Below are positions 32,736 to 45,574 of a stretch of 64,000 bases of DNA, piece by piece. The stretch is from Salminus brasiliensis (Eukaryota > Chordata > Actinopteri > Characiformes > Bryconidae). The notes beneath the pieces were generated by a model. The model saw nothing but the letters and a program-made list of their open reading frames with translations. It was not told where the DNA came from and searched no databases. The position numbers and the translations under genes are program-made. Positions within the stretch are counted from its first letter, which is position 1, and the number at the start of each line of letters is the position of its first letter. The stretch is taken from contig NC_132888.1 of NCBI RefSeq assembly GCF_030463535.1, positions 2,852,980-2,916,979 of the forward strand, given 5' to 3'.

Positions 32736-34165
32736 ATATCCATGCTTTCAGGGTAAAGTCTTACTCTATACGCCGCCCACTGTTAACAGGGTATGTAAAT
32801 ATTTAGTAGTATTTGATACTGTTACTAAAGCACTAGCAGTGGTGAGAGGCGGGAGCTGGATGAGTTCAGAGCGGATGTGAGGGACTTTTATGGGGACACC
32901 CACTTTTGGGCTTTCCTCCTCTTGAAATTGGAGCTGGTTGCTAAGCAGCTCTGTTTATTTGTTTTCTCTGGACGACGTAGATTGTAGGACGAATGAAGTG
33001 AACTCCACGCCAGGTTCACCCATTTGGGTCTAGCCTTTTAGTTAATGATCTACTTATATTTCAGAGGAATTGAAGGATTTAAGCTTTTATTACATTTTCT
33101 AATTATTTAAACCTTTGGATTCATAGATTACATGATCTGCCCTTCTAAGATTTGGACACTCATACTATTCTTTCTGTTTCACCCGAATCCCAAATATAAA
33201 TCACTCTCCAGAGTAGAGATGTTTCAGAACTGAAAAATGTTTCAGAACCACATTATTTTGCATTTGTCTCTTAAATCAGCCGCTTCAGGATCATGCTGAT
33301 GTTCCACTAACTGTAACAGGGCCTACCCCAGGCCAGAACGCTGCTGCTGCTACTGCACTATATGGAGCTTTGGTGGTGGAGCTGCAGGAGGAGAACCTCT
33401 CTCCAGAACTGCTGCTGTGTAACACTGCGTAACCCATAGAGTCATATTAGTGTAAAATCCTGTAGTATTACTCTACTGCCTCAACAGTCCACATGCTTCT
33501 CCACCTTCAGATCAAGCATCTTGTTGTACATTTGTCCATGAAGGGGCCGCTTCAGGAGTGAAAGTGAATTACACTCCACAATTGCAGGGGGAGCTTGGAA
33601 GCAAAAAACACAATTCTCACATAATGCTGCTTTGACTTGTACATGGTTTGATTGTACTCTCCACGCCAGTGTAAAAACCTCACCGTAGATTTTTTCCCCC
33701 TGATTTTTCTTTGTACAAACCGAATTTTGAGTGTGTGTGAGATGGAGTGTTGAGACCTGCTGTTTGAACAGTGTGAAAGCGTCATAGAAAAAGTAGCTTA
33801 ATGTTTCTGCTGTATTTAGGTCTGTTTTGGCCAATGGCGCTGCTTCTTGTGGAATTTGACATCAAACTTCTTGAGCTGTTAGTGTCCCCTGCTGGGCTGG
33901 CATGAACAGGAAAGCTTTATAGGGACTTTTTGCAGACGAAAGTGCAATAACACAACACTTCAACACTGTTCAACACTGCTTTTATACAGATAAAGTTTGT
34001 AAATTGTAAGTTGTTTGTATCAAAGTTTTATAGCTTAATTTACTTTTATTGCTACTAACAAACTCTTACTGTTGTAGAGTGCTGTATTTGCCCACCCAGC
34101 GAACTGAACCCTAGACTGCCATTGGAAAGGTGGTGTTGTTACCCACTGCACTACAATATACTATC
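32736..34165. other. Gene-free interval with repeat family C copy 2
   Basis: 33240-33640 is a long copy of family C, including TGCTGCTGCTACTGCACTAT and GAGCTGCAGGAGGAGAACCT, paralleled at 36105-36510. A tRNA-like antisense block lies at 34090-34160. No exon recognised. Confidence 0.6.
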
Positions 34166-34642
34166 GCTGCTAAAAAAAAAAAAAAAAAAAAACAGCTCAA
34201 GACCAGCTTTTGTTGGTAGCTGGTTTGAGATGGTCCAAACTGGTCTTTAATGGTCAAGGTGGTTAAAAGCTGGTTATCTACATGAAGGCATACCTTATGC
34301 TGGTAATCCAGATAGTTAACCAGCTCTTGACTAGCATAGTGTGTGTTGCATTTGATTTTGCTCATGTTTGGTCATGTGGCCATTCAGTATGAACTTGCTG
34401 GCTATGCCGGTCAGCCAGTTTGGTGATGCTAGTAATGCTACTCAACCAGCTAGGTCATGATGATCATGCTGGTTAAGCTAGTTCATACTGGTGGTCTAGC
34501 TTGGTGAGGTTGATCATGCTTGTAGACCAGCTAAACCATCAAACACAAACAAAAACATACCCTATGCTGGTCAAGAGCTAAGCTGCCCATCCAGCTTAAC
34601 TATCTTGACCAGCTTGAGCTGGCCAGGCTGTTTTTTCCGCAG
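34166..34642. mobile_element. ACCAGC/GCTGGT-rich terminal-inverted-repeat element
   Basis: Left end GCTGCTAAAAAA then CAGCTCAAGACCAGC; right end GACCAGCTTGAGCTGGCCAG, GCTGTTTTTTCCGCAGG. The interior is a degenerate GCTGGT/ACCAGC repeat with ATACCTTATGCTGGT. Related pieces lie at 16945-17155 and 47380-47530. Confidence 0.65.
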
Positions 34643-35585
34643 GGATTGGAACGTTTTAGGGCCTTATACGTGGTGTCCAAAGGTATCCAAATACGTGGAC
34701 AAAATGTGGACAAGGCCTTACTGTAACTTCTATTGACGTGGCTTTTTTACTTACTGTGTGTGAAATCTTATGGTGACCAGTAAAAACCCAGAGAAACCAA
34801 ACCCACAATCACTTTCCCTGAACCACAACTGCACGTTCCCACTGACTCATCGGTCACCTCAGCTTTTTGCCAGTCACAGCCATGTAGCAGCTGTGTGTTT
34901 GTAAAGAAGGGGTGAGTAAAGCTCTACTGTTGAAACAGTACCGTCACAGCAGGCCGGCTGATTCACTGAGGCCTGCCGTGTTTGGTTCTTATTTATTTTT
35001 TATTTTTCTATTATCTGAGCTTCTGAATAAGGCCCTGCCTCCTCCTCTGTCTGAAACCGGAATGCTCGGATGCACCGTAGGAATTCTGCTAACTGCGCAA
35101 ATGCAAATAGCTGGCAGTGGAAAAGCAGCTGGCTCACAGCTGGGCTTCCGATTTTCCCTGAGTCAGGAGCTAAAGCGGAAAGGAGAAAACATACAGAAGG
35201 CAGTGGAGCCGTGCTGTGAATGTCCATGATGCTGAAATACTGTGCAGGAGTTCAGCTTTAATGAATATAGCCACTGAGATAGACGCATGTTCTGCTGTGA
35301 GTCATGTTTGTATCATTAAGTGAGTCAAGCTCAAATCATAAAGTTGACTTTTACTTTAAAATGGCATTTACTGACCAGTATAGGCCAGTCTCCACTATTA
35401 CAAATAATTACCAGTCTCTCTATAGTTGACCCCTTCACCTCCAAGCTTATTATTCGCTTACCTTAAAGAGAAATTCATCATTGACCACTGTTCCATCAGT
35501 GGTCATTCAGTCATGAAATGGTTCATTATAGAAAAAACTTACCAACATGAACTTCTTTACAGTGGTGGTGAATGAAACCAGTTTT
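34643..35585. other. Gene-free interval
   Basis: One 105-codon open frame at 34912-35229 shows no recognisable domain. Nothing else supported. Confidence 0.45.
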
Positions 35586-36099
35586 ATACACTAAGTGTCC
35601 AAATGTTTGTGGACACCCCCTCTAATCAATGCATTCAGCTTCTTTAAGTTGCACCCATTGCTGACAAATGTAGCTTATCTGGTCCCTGTAAAGAAGTAGT
35701 GCTAATAGAATAGGACTCTCTGGAGCAGATGAGCATGAACCTATTGGCACCATGTTGCCTAATGCCAGGCGTGGGCTAGAGGGGTATAAAGCCCCCCAGC
35801 ATTAAGCTGTGGAGCAGTGGAAGAACTGCTTTTCAGGAATGATGGCGGTCCTCGATCCTTTACTTTTAGGATGAGTTGGAGAGTTGGGACTGATGAGGTG
35901 GGGTGATGATCATCATCCAACATCCTGACCTCATTAACACTCAACGCAAACCAAATCTTCACAGCAGAGCTTCTTAAAAATCTAGTAGACCGCCTCCTTC
36001 CCTGAACAGTAGAGACAGAATAAAATCTTTTAAACACCCTTGATTTCAGAAGAAACAACGAATAAGCAGGTGTCCCAATACTTTTGCCCATATAGTGTA
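35586..36099 (+). mobile_element. Family 1 terminal-inverted-repeat element, copy d (best preserved)
   Basis: TACACTAAGTGTCCAAATGT at the left and TTTTGCCCATATAGTGTA at the right are inverted copies, so the consensus terminus is TACACTATATGGACAAA. Flanking TA dinucleotides suit a Tc1/mariner-type target, which is an inference. Confidence 0.82.
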
Positions 36100-36104
36100 G
36101 CAAT

Positions 36105-36510
36105 TTACCTTAAAGTATTGCCTTCAAAATCATGCTGATGCTCCACTGACTGTAACAGGTGGAGAACGGCGTCTCCGTCATTCCCACTATAGGCTGGAAT
36201 GCTGCTGCTACTGCACTATGGAGCTGCACTGGTGGAGCTGCAGGAGGAGAACCTCTCTCCAGAACTGTTAGCGTAACGCTGCGTAACCCATATTATTCAT
36301 ATTAGTCATATTAGTGTAAAATCCTGTAGTATTACTATATCACCTCTTCCCTTCTGGAGTCCTCAGCTTGTCCAGAAAGGCATGTCTACAGCTGATCAGG
36401 AGGGGGCACTCACAGCGTGATTTGTATTTATTGCTTTGGAGTAAAGGTGAATTACACGCCCCAACTCTAGGGGGAGCCCAGGAGAAAAAACACCAATGCT
36501 CACATAATGC
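36105..36510 (+). repeat. Dispersed repeat family C, copy 3
   Basis: Parallels 33240-33640 with good agreement, and 1696-1920 in its 3' half. Confidence 0.65.
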
Positions 36511-38720
36511 TAGAATATGAAAGTACACTGCAGGAGTTTCAACAGTAAAGGCCTCACGTCAGTACAGCATGACTGTACAGCTGAAAGAGTGACAGTACTT
36601 TGTGAAAGAGTGACCACATCCTGACACTCACCTGTACTGAAACTCCCCATGGGAAAGCGATACCACCCTATCAGAACTACCGGCGCACGTCACCTGACCC
36701 TTACGGATGTCACTTTGCTCAACAAGCTGCTCAACAAGTCACTCTGCATTAGCAGACTATGACACCCCCTCTTGGGCAGGAGTGACATACTTTAATCACG
36801 GCTGGAGTTTGACAATACTGTCTACAGGGTACATCCTAATAACTGCGTAATGGAACAGGCCAGAACACGTTTACATCTTTGTTTATTTACAGTTGAAGCA
36901 ATGCATTCGGTTGCACTCGCACCTCGAGGTGTGCCACGTACTGTCATATCAATACATCATCATTCATTTGCAGCATTTGACGCCTCCAGCTGCTCTTGTT
37001 ATTATTAAAATATGGATACATCTAAAGAAATAGGTTTTCTTTGCGGACAATTTCGCCATACAACGCCCTGCCTGTACCGCTACTCTATTACGTTATTAGG
37101 TAAAACTACTGCAAAGCAATGTCTTATGTATTGTACACAATCAATTTGTTCATATTTATTGAGCTGGCGAATTGTCACATTTTCTTTATAATTTAGTTAA
37201 AATGCAAAAATTCCAAGTGAGTTTGGTGTGAAATGATTCACTGTAGAGTACTCTGACGTTAAATCTAGCTTCTAGTTTTATTCTAGTTTTATTGTAGCTT
37301 TAATTTTAGTCTTCTGAATTTGATAGGGAATGTGGATAATGGGAAAAAATGGCAAATTTAAAAAAAATAAATTTTCTTTGGGAATTTGTTTGATCGCTCT
37401 TATAGTTTGTGATGTGCGGACCAATGAAAATGGTTAAAAAAGTTATTTTTTTCTTGAAATTAAACCTTTACCATAAATTAAAGTTAAAAGGAATTTTGTA
37501 GGTATATTTTGTAAGTCACACATGCTGTAAATTATTGCACTGATATTTAAATGCACTTTACATTACTTTTTATTACTTCTTTTCTGCTCTTATCTAATTT
37601 CATTTTTGTTTTTCTGCTTAATACAAATTCTATACATATTTGTACCTGTAAGTAATTTTAATTTTTAAGTGAAAGTGTCCACTGATTGGTCCCCCCTCAT
37701 TCTGGCACAACAGATCTGACAATTCATGGCATGAACTCCACAAGACCTTGAAAGCATCCTGTGGAATCTGGCACCAAGACATTAGCAGCAGATCCTTTAA
37801 GTCCTGTACGTTGATCCATGGTGGGACCTCCATGGACTGCATTAGTGAGCCTTAGGTGCCCATGACCCATTTGGGGCATGTTTGGTAGGTACTGACCACT
37901 GCATACCGGGAAAACACCCCACCTCAAGACCTGCCTGATGTTTTAGTGGAGATGTTCTGACTCATTTATCTAGAACTTCACAATTTGGTTCTTTCTCTTG
38001 TCCATTTTCTTGCTTCAGCACCTTCGTCACCTTCAAGAACTGACCGTTCACTCACTGCCTAATGTATCCAACCCTTGATAGATGGAGCCAATGTAGATCA
38101 AGATAATCAATATGTTCACTTTATCTGTCAGTGGTACTAATGTTATGGCTGATTGGCATATAGTGGACTGTTGTGTATAGGTGGTATGAGGTCTGTGTGT
38201 GTAAGAAAAGCTGTACGTTCCTCAGTTGAGCCCTAGGCCCTATTTTTGGTAAATAAAGAGACTCTGTGAAATCTGAAATCGGAGCGTTCTCAAGCCCCGA
38301 CAGTGAAGTCAGCAAAATATTGGCTTGTCTTTCTCTGATGCACTGAAATATAAGTAAGGATTATGAGTGTTTGCTTGGTTTAAGAAGGAAAATAAGCGCA
38401 ATACATCAGACCAGCTCGGTTCACTTCATGTGTTTATTTTACGTTCGCTAAGAAGGATGGGCAGACGTGCTGGGACATGCAGACAGAGACAGAGATGACT
38501 TATCCTTCGCTCACGTGACTTTCTGCCACTTTCTGCCGCAGTTAGCATTGCCAGGGCTCAAGGCTCGGCCTTCAGACTGACTGAATCAGCTACGCCTCCC
38601 AGAATTATAAACAAAATAATTATAATCAAAGGTTAATCAATCGTAGTGAAATCAATCACAGGCTGGCCAACCATACAACAGTAAACCACAAACAAAGCAC
38701 AGGCTTCATATCATTGCTTG
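36511..38720. other. Gene-free interval with repeat family B copy 2
   Basis: Family B copy at 37676-38095 (plus orientation), otherwise AT-rich unique-looking sequence. No exon recognised. Confidence 0.5.
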
Positions 38721-38729
38721 TGTTTTGTT

Positions 38730-39830
38730 AGCCTGTAATTTCCTGATCAATGATTGGTTAGACTGTGATTGATTAGACTGTGATTGATTAACCTGTGATT
38801 TATTGCTGTATGGGAATTGATTGATTAGCCTCTGATTGGTTAGCTTGTGATTGGTAAGTCTATGATTAGTAAACTTGGATGAGTGACTGGTTAGCTTGTG
38901 ATTGGCTGCCTTGTGATTAATTAGCCAATGATTGATTTAGCTGTGATAAGTTGGCCTGTGATTGGTTAGCCTATGCTCAGTTAGACTATGATTGGTCTAT
39001 ACCTGGTTGAGCCTGTGATTGATGACTATATGGTTGGTTGGCCTGTGCTTGCTTAGCCCGCATTGGTTAGCATGTATCTAGCCTGCTATTAGTTACCCTG
39101 TGATATGCTTAGCCTGTGGTTGATTATCCTATAACTGGTTAGTCTGTGATTAGTGAGCCTGTGATTGATTAGCCTATGGTTGATTACCCTGTAACTGGTT
39201 AGTCTGTGATTAGTGAGCCTGTTATTGATTAGCCTATGGTTGATTATCCTATAACTGGTTAGTCTGTGATTAGTGAGCCTGTGATTGATTAGCCTATGGT
39301 TGATTATCCTATAACTGGTTAGTCTGTGATTAGTGAGCCTGTTATTGATTAGCCTATGGTTGATTACCCTGTAACTGGTTAGTCTGTGATTAGTCAGCCT
39401 GTGATTGATTAGCCTATGGTTGATTACCCTGTAACTGGTTAGTCTGTGATATGCTTAGCCTGTTATTGATTAGCCTATGGTTGATTATCCTATAACTGGT
39501 TAGTGTGTGATTAGTGAGCCTGTGATTGATTAGCCTATGGTTGATTATCCTCTAACTGGTTAGTCTGTGATTAGTCAGCCTGTGATTGATTAGCTTTTAG
39601 TTGATTACCCTGTGACTGGTCAGTCAGTGATTAGTCAGCCTGTGATTGATTAGCTTTTAGTTGATTACCCTGTGACTGGTTAGTCTGTGATTAGTCAGCC
39701 TGTGATTGATAAGCCTATGATCGATTACCCTGTGACTGGTAAACCTGTGAGTAATCAGCCTGTGATTGATAAGCTTTCGATTGGTTTGCCTGAAATAGAT
39801 TACTCTGTGATTGGCTAGTCTATGATTGGC
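38730..39830 (+). repeat. 20-bp minisatellite organised as 60-bp higher-order units
   Basis: Subunits GTTGATTACCCTGTAACTGG, TTAGTCTGTGATTAGTGAGC and CTGTGATTGATTAGCCTATG form a 60-bp unit repeated at exact 60-base spacing from about 39179 to 39420. The array decays to looser 20-mers at both edges. Confidence 0.9.
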
Positions 39831-41215
39831 GCACCCACTTGATTCTAAGTGCCACCAGGACTAACTTGCTACCAGAAGTCTGTAGGTTAAAACCTCAAGC
39901 TGTATTCTTGGATAAAGGAAAAGGCCCAGATTTTAAGGGGGGCAGCCATGTCCCTGTGTTTGCCTGGGTGGTTTCCTTTTTGGAGTCTCAGTTCCTCTCA
40001 GTGTTTCTTCTGCTTTTTTTTTTTAGGGTTTCTTTCTGGACACTGTCGGCCTTAGCGCTGTCCAAGACAAGGGCTGCAGCCATGTCTGATCAGACTGCTT
40101 TGGGAGCAACCACAGCCACAATCTGAATTAATTACCGTATCAGTTATTTAATTCTATCCTGGCAAAACAAATATCCTGAAGCTGATGAGGAACGAACTGG
40201 TTCCAGATGGTTAGGTGTTGATTTTGGAGAGCCAGGCTGCTGAGCTGAGTGGCAGATTCTCAGACTTCTGTACTGGGTTGTAAGGACGCAAATGGCTTTT
40301 ACTTGATTTAGCATTAGAACATCACTGTTGTTTGTATTTATCTCTGCTGACGTTTCACGGCTCTGAAGATGACTTTCCTCCACGCTGTATGTCGGACATC
40401 AACAAACCGGTTATTTCCAGTCATTTCCGGTAAGAAACCACAGGATCATTGCTTGGTGAAGAGCGTCCAGTCAGCCAGAAGCAGTGAGGTCACCAGAGAA
40501 AGGAGACAAAACGCAGTTAGTGCGTCATTTCCTTAAACTGTTTAGGGCCAAAACCTGTATGAACTCCATCACAGACCAGCACGCCACACAGAGGGGACTG
40601 ATGAAAGATTTCCAAGTGAGTAGACTAAAGCCTCACTTCCTCAGACTTTCTTTTCTTACACAACCCCACCGTCCTGCATTCCTTAGCTGTGCTGTGCCAG
40701 GTACTGGCCAAAAAACAACTAAGAGGCATGAGCAACACATCTCGCAGCAAAATCCCAGCCAAATCCGACCTGAGCGGGATTTTAACCACAGTTACATAAA
40801 CATTTCCGTGATTCCGGAATTAGACGTAATCAAAATAATTAAACAGAAAATGAAAGGGTAATTTATTATGGACATATTTTCTTTAGTAAAACATATTTGT
40901 TTGCTTCAGTCTTTTGCCTTGTTCCTGATTGTTTTATTTCAAGTCTTTTTCTGCTGAGTTCCTAGCAATAAAAGAGGTTAGACAGTGGGTTCAAATCCCA
41001 TGACTGACTGATTGCACCTAGTTGTGTCCTTGGACAAGGCCAGATTATTATTGTAATTATAATTATAATTATAACTATTATTATAAGTAGTAGAAATACC
41101 TGGTTGCAGTACTTTATTTTGTATACATTTTAAGATTTGTACTTTACACAAGTATTACTAAAATTGAATAGGCATACTTTTACTTTTACTCAATTACATA
41201 CTGTGCTACATACAT
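39831..41215. other. Gene-free interval
   Basis: The 125-codon frame at 40484-40861 and the 95-codon frame at 39839-40126 show no domain; the latter resembles a dispersed fish repeat. A tRNA-like GGGTTCAAATCCCA occurs at about 40987. Confidence 0.45.
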
Positions 41216-41218
41216 AGC

Positions 41219-42722
41219 ACAGTATCAGCTCTTTTAATTGAGTTACATTGGGATACAGTACCATACTTTTACTATAGTAAAGTTTCAGCTCTTTTAATTG
41301 AGTTAGATTGGGGTACAGTACCATACTTTCACTATAGTACAGTTTCAGCTCTTTAATTGAGTTAGATTGGGATACAGTACCATACTTTCACTATAGTACA
41401 GTTTCTGCTCTTTAATTGAGTTAGATTGGGATACAGTACCATACTTTCACTATAGTACAGTTTCAGCTCTTTTAATTGAGTTAGATTGGGATACAGTACC
41501 ATACTTTCACTATAGTACAGTTTCAGCTCTTTTAATTGAGTTAGATTGGGATACAGTACCATACTTTCACTATAGTACAGTTTCAGCTCTTTAATTGAGT
41601 TAGATTGGGATACAGTACCATACTTTCACTATAGTACAGTTTCAGCTCTTTAATTGAGTTAGATTGGGATACAGTACCATACTTTCACTATAGTACAGTT
41701 TCTGCTCTTTTAATTGAGTTAGATTGGGGTACAGCACCATACTTTCACTATAGTACAGTTTCTGCTCTTTTAATTGAGTTAGATTGGGGTACAGCACCAT
41801 ACTTTCACTATAGTACAGTTTCAGCTCTTTTAATTGAGTTAGATTGAGATACAGTACCATACTTTTACTATAGTACAGTTTCAGCTCTTTTAATTGAGTT
41901 AGATTGGGATACAGTACCATACTTTCACTATAGTACAATTTCAGCTCTTTAATTGAGTTAGATTGGGGTACAGTACCATACTTTCACTATAGTACAATTT
42001 CAGCTCTTTAATTGAGTTAGATTGGGGTACAGTACCATACTTTCACTATAGTACAGTTTCAGCTCTTTAATTGAGTTAGATTGGGACACAGTAACATACT
42101 TTCACTATAGTACAGTTTCTGCTCTTTTAATTGAGTTAGATTGGGGTACAGTACCATACTTTCACTATAGTACAGTTTCTGCTCTTTTAATTGAGTTAGA
42201 TTGGGGTACAGCACCATACTTTCACTATAGTACAGTTTCAGCTCTTTTAATTGAGTTAGATTGGGGTACAGCACCATACTTTCACTATAGTACAGTTTCA
42301 GCTCTTTTAATTGAGTTAGATTGAGATACAGCACCATACTTTCACTATAGTACAGTTTCAGCTCTTTTAATTGAGTTAGATTGGGATACAGTACCATACT
42401 TTCACTATAGTACAGTTTCAGCTCTTTTAATTGAGTTAGATTGGGATACAGTACCATACTTTCACTATAGTACAGTTTCAGCTCTTTAATTGAGTTAGAT
42501 TGGGATACAGTACCATACTTTCACTATAGTACAGTTTCTGCTCTTTTAATTGAGTTAGATTGAGATACAGTAACATACTTTCACTATAGTACAATTTCAG
42601 CTCTTTTAATTGAGTTAGATTGGGATACAGTAACATACTTTCACTATAGTACAGTTTCAGCTCTTTTAATTGAGTTAGATTGGGATACAGTACCATACTT
42701 TCACTATAGTACAGTTTCTGCA
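41219..42722 (-). repeat. 59-bp satellite, array 2 (about 25 copies), inverted relative to array 1
   Basis: Unit on the plus strand: TTAATTGAGTTAGATTGGGA, TACAGTACCATACTTTCACT, ATAGTACAGTTTCAGCTCT. It is the reverse complement of the unit at 16.1-16.5 kb. Units are 59-60 bp, differing by one T and a few recurrent substitutions. Open frames of up to 132 codons through it are artefacts. Confidence 0.95.
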
Positions 42723-45570
42723 TTGTGCATGCATGCAAAAAGGCACATTCTGTTTAGAATATCTGACACAGTGGAAATATCATCACTTTTACCAAACCAG
42801 TATGAACACACATATACGACTGTCAGTCATGCTGGGCTTTTAGAGTTGGTGTTTTGATTTTTAAATGCTGACAGATTTTTTTCTATTCGATGCTTATGTA
42901 ATGGCAGAAAGCACGCCAGGTCAGATAGAGGGTTAGAGGAAGTGAAACTAGGAGAAACTTTCTCTTCCACCTGAAAAGAGTGATGACCCTTCAGAAACAA
43001 AGGCACAAAACAACAGCCATACACTGATGATTGAGCAATAAATGAATGAACAGGGTTACATCAGCAACATTACAACTTTGCCAAAAAACAGCATAATAAC
43101 TTCAACTCTGACCAGACCCAAACTCAAACCTTTACATGCAGCCAGATGCATTGACCACAGACAGGCGGTATTTCCGCCCTCAGAAGGAAAAATATGATCT
43201 TGCAGGATTGTGCAATACTGTGTGGGTGGTGGTCCTCAATGAGCATGTTTGGAATACACTCTCTAAGGAATTTGGCAGGTGAGTGTGACTCAGAAGGAGA
43301 CTCATATCTCCCAGAGGAAGATCCTTCAGGCCAGATAAACACAGAAAACATGTGGGAGAGATGTCTATCACTCTCTCTCTCTCGCTCGCTCCCTTTCTCT
43401 CTCTCTTCTTTGGCCACAGGGAAAGCCTAGCCATCCCATAAAACACTAGATGGCTTTTACCTCCATCTAGTGATCATCTTGAGAAAGAAGGGCCACACCA
43501 GGTGGAGCAGTGTGGAAGCATTATCGTTCGAGTATGATTACATGGGTACAGTTCAGACTTCCTCTGTACACAAATACAGTAAATACACAAACTAATAACA
43601 CAAGACTTCAGAATTCAGACAATAAAAACTGCCCACCAATTGTGTTTCAGGTGGCTTATCCCCTTAAAAAGTCTGTGGTCCGCAGGTGGGCCGAACTTGT
43701 TATTACAAAAGTCTATTACCAGAGAATAGCCCCACCAGTTTGTACAGACGTCCCTGTAGTTACTGAGTAATACACCTTACTGTGTGCCTAGACGTGTTTA
43801 GTATCTGATGTATGTTTCTTTAGTTAACAACGGGTGATGCTAGGCTAATGCTGCTAACAAACACTGGACTTACCCTGTCACCAATCAAAAATTCAGCCCA
43901 GTATTTAGCTGTCTTGGTGTCTTGGTTGATCGTCTGGGGTCAGTGATCAATCGTTTATATCGTTTGTATTTTTTGCTGATCTGTTCATTTATTTTGAGCA
44001 TAAATACTTACACTTACACAGTGCTGCTTTGCCATCAGCAGACAGAGCCTGAGAGAGCACAGTTGGCCGTGCTCCCTCAGGGTGGGTAGATGGTGCTCTC
44101 TCCCCTCGTCACTCTTAAAACGATGCCACTCGGGACAGCAGTCTGTTAGCTGGTGCGGTGGAGCCTTCCTCTGAGCGTGTCGGCTGCCCGGCGATGCTGC
44201 ATCGGCAGCTGTTTGAAAAGAGCCGGTGGCTGGTTTCACATGTATCGGAGGAGACGTTTGGGAGCGTTGCTAGTGCTAGGGGGAGCTGTGAACGGGTGTG
44301 TTTATTGGCAGAACCTAATTTTTGAGAAAAGTAATAATTTAATAATTTGTAATTATTTATTTGTAAAAAAATTATGCAGTTAAATTTGACGACCCCAGTA
44401 GGCTTAGCATTGTACACTAGTGGTAGCAACTGTCTATTATGGAGTTGGATGACAGACCGGTGGGGAGGGGGGGGGGGTTGTTGGACGAGAGGGTAGCTCT
44501 TCTTAATCTTCTTTAGAAGGCCATCACTGCTGGTCCAGAGTGTGTGTAATTACTGAAATCTGGTGCAGCAGCTGTAGGAAACTTTATCAGTAGTTCAATT
44601 CATCTGGGAATCATTTCTGAGAAATAGGGAGAGTGACGTGAAAGCATGAGATTACAGCTAATTCTGTGAGTCTCACGGCCAACAAGTGAGATTCTGCAGC
44701 ATGCAAAGCTCTCCTAGCGTCAGTGGCTCTATTTCTGGCATGTTTTACTTCTGACCAGTTGGACAGCAGCAGGGTACATGTATGACCTTATTATGTATGC
44801 TTACAGTGCTCAAACACCAATAAGAACCAGAAATAATAGTATAACTGATTCCTTGATACTCAAACATTAGTGGGACCACTGTTAGTGCCTCTTTCCTTTG
44901 TGTAGACCCTTAAGACCCTTTTTTACTCTTGTTTTGAAGTAATGAGCAGAGATGCATTACTGACAACTAGAATATCTCAGCGTTTCTCTAAACATCGGCT
45001 GCTTCACCCCGTCGCTTCCCCTGTTCACACACTCACCGCACGAAGCCTAGACCACTATCTGTATCTGACCATTTCCACCTTGTTTTCTACAGTGCGTGGG
45101 AACATAAGACGTGGTCTGAAAGTGGTCGGATCTGCTAGACCACAGAAAGGTTGGGCCGCTTTCTGTTTTGGGCAGAGACAGCTGTGTGTTCTGCTAATGA
45201 CTGGCATGCAAACGGAGTGGCACTGAATTTCCCCTGCAAGCTGCAAAGCTGGGCGTTCTTCACACTTGAGCTGAACATGTCACTGACCTATATTTGTGTT
45301 CTTGGCAGCGGTCTTTAGAGTTGCGCAAACCCTCCCTCCAGTAAAAGTGTTTTTTACAGCAGTGAAATAGAAAAAATCATTTTGCTTTTTTCTAAAGAAC
45401 CTTTAAAGAACCCTCTGGGCAAAATGGGTATGGGGGAAAAGGTTTGATGACTCACAACAGCAGAGCTGTATAAAAACATATATATAACATATAACATATA
45501 TATGGCAAAAAATAAACAAAAATACAGCTATACAAAATATAAATGCATGTACTGGAGTGGTGTTGCTGGC
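42723..45570. other. Gene-free interval with dispersed repeats
   Basis: CT microsatellite at 43370-43405. A common fish repeat type at about 44030-44290 (GTCGGCTGCCCGGCGATGCT, GTTTCACATGTATCGGAGGA). A G-rich run at 44461-44477. No supported gene. Confidence 0.5.
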
Positions 45571-45574
45571 AGTA

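Noticed and set aside
34912..35229. 105-codon frame in a gene-free interval
   Set aside because: Length is within chance expectation and its composition shows no domain; both strands are open here.
41362..42738. Repeated MVLYPNLTQLKELKLYYSES open frames on the minus strand
   Set aside because: They are translations of the 59-60 bp satellite; frame is kept only where units are 60 bp, so these are not coding.
43510..43770. 86-codon frame with a mixed-composition protein
   Set aside because: No recognisable domain, no splice or start support, and no similarity I could recognise.
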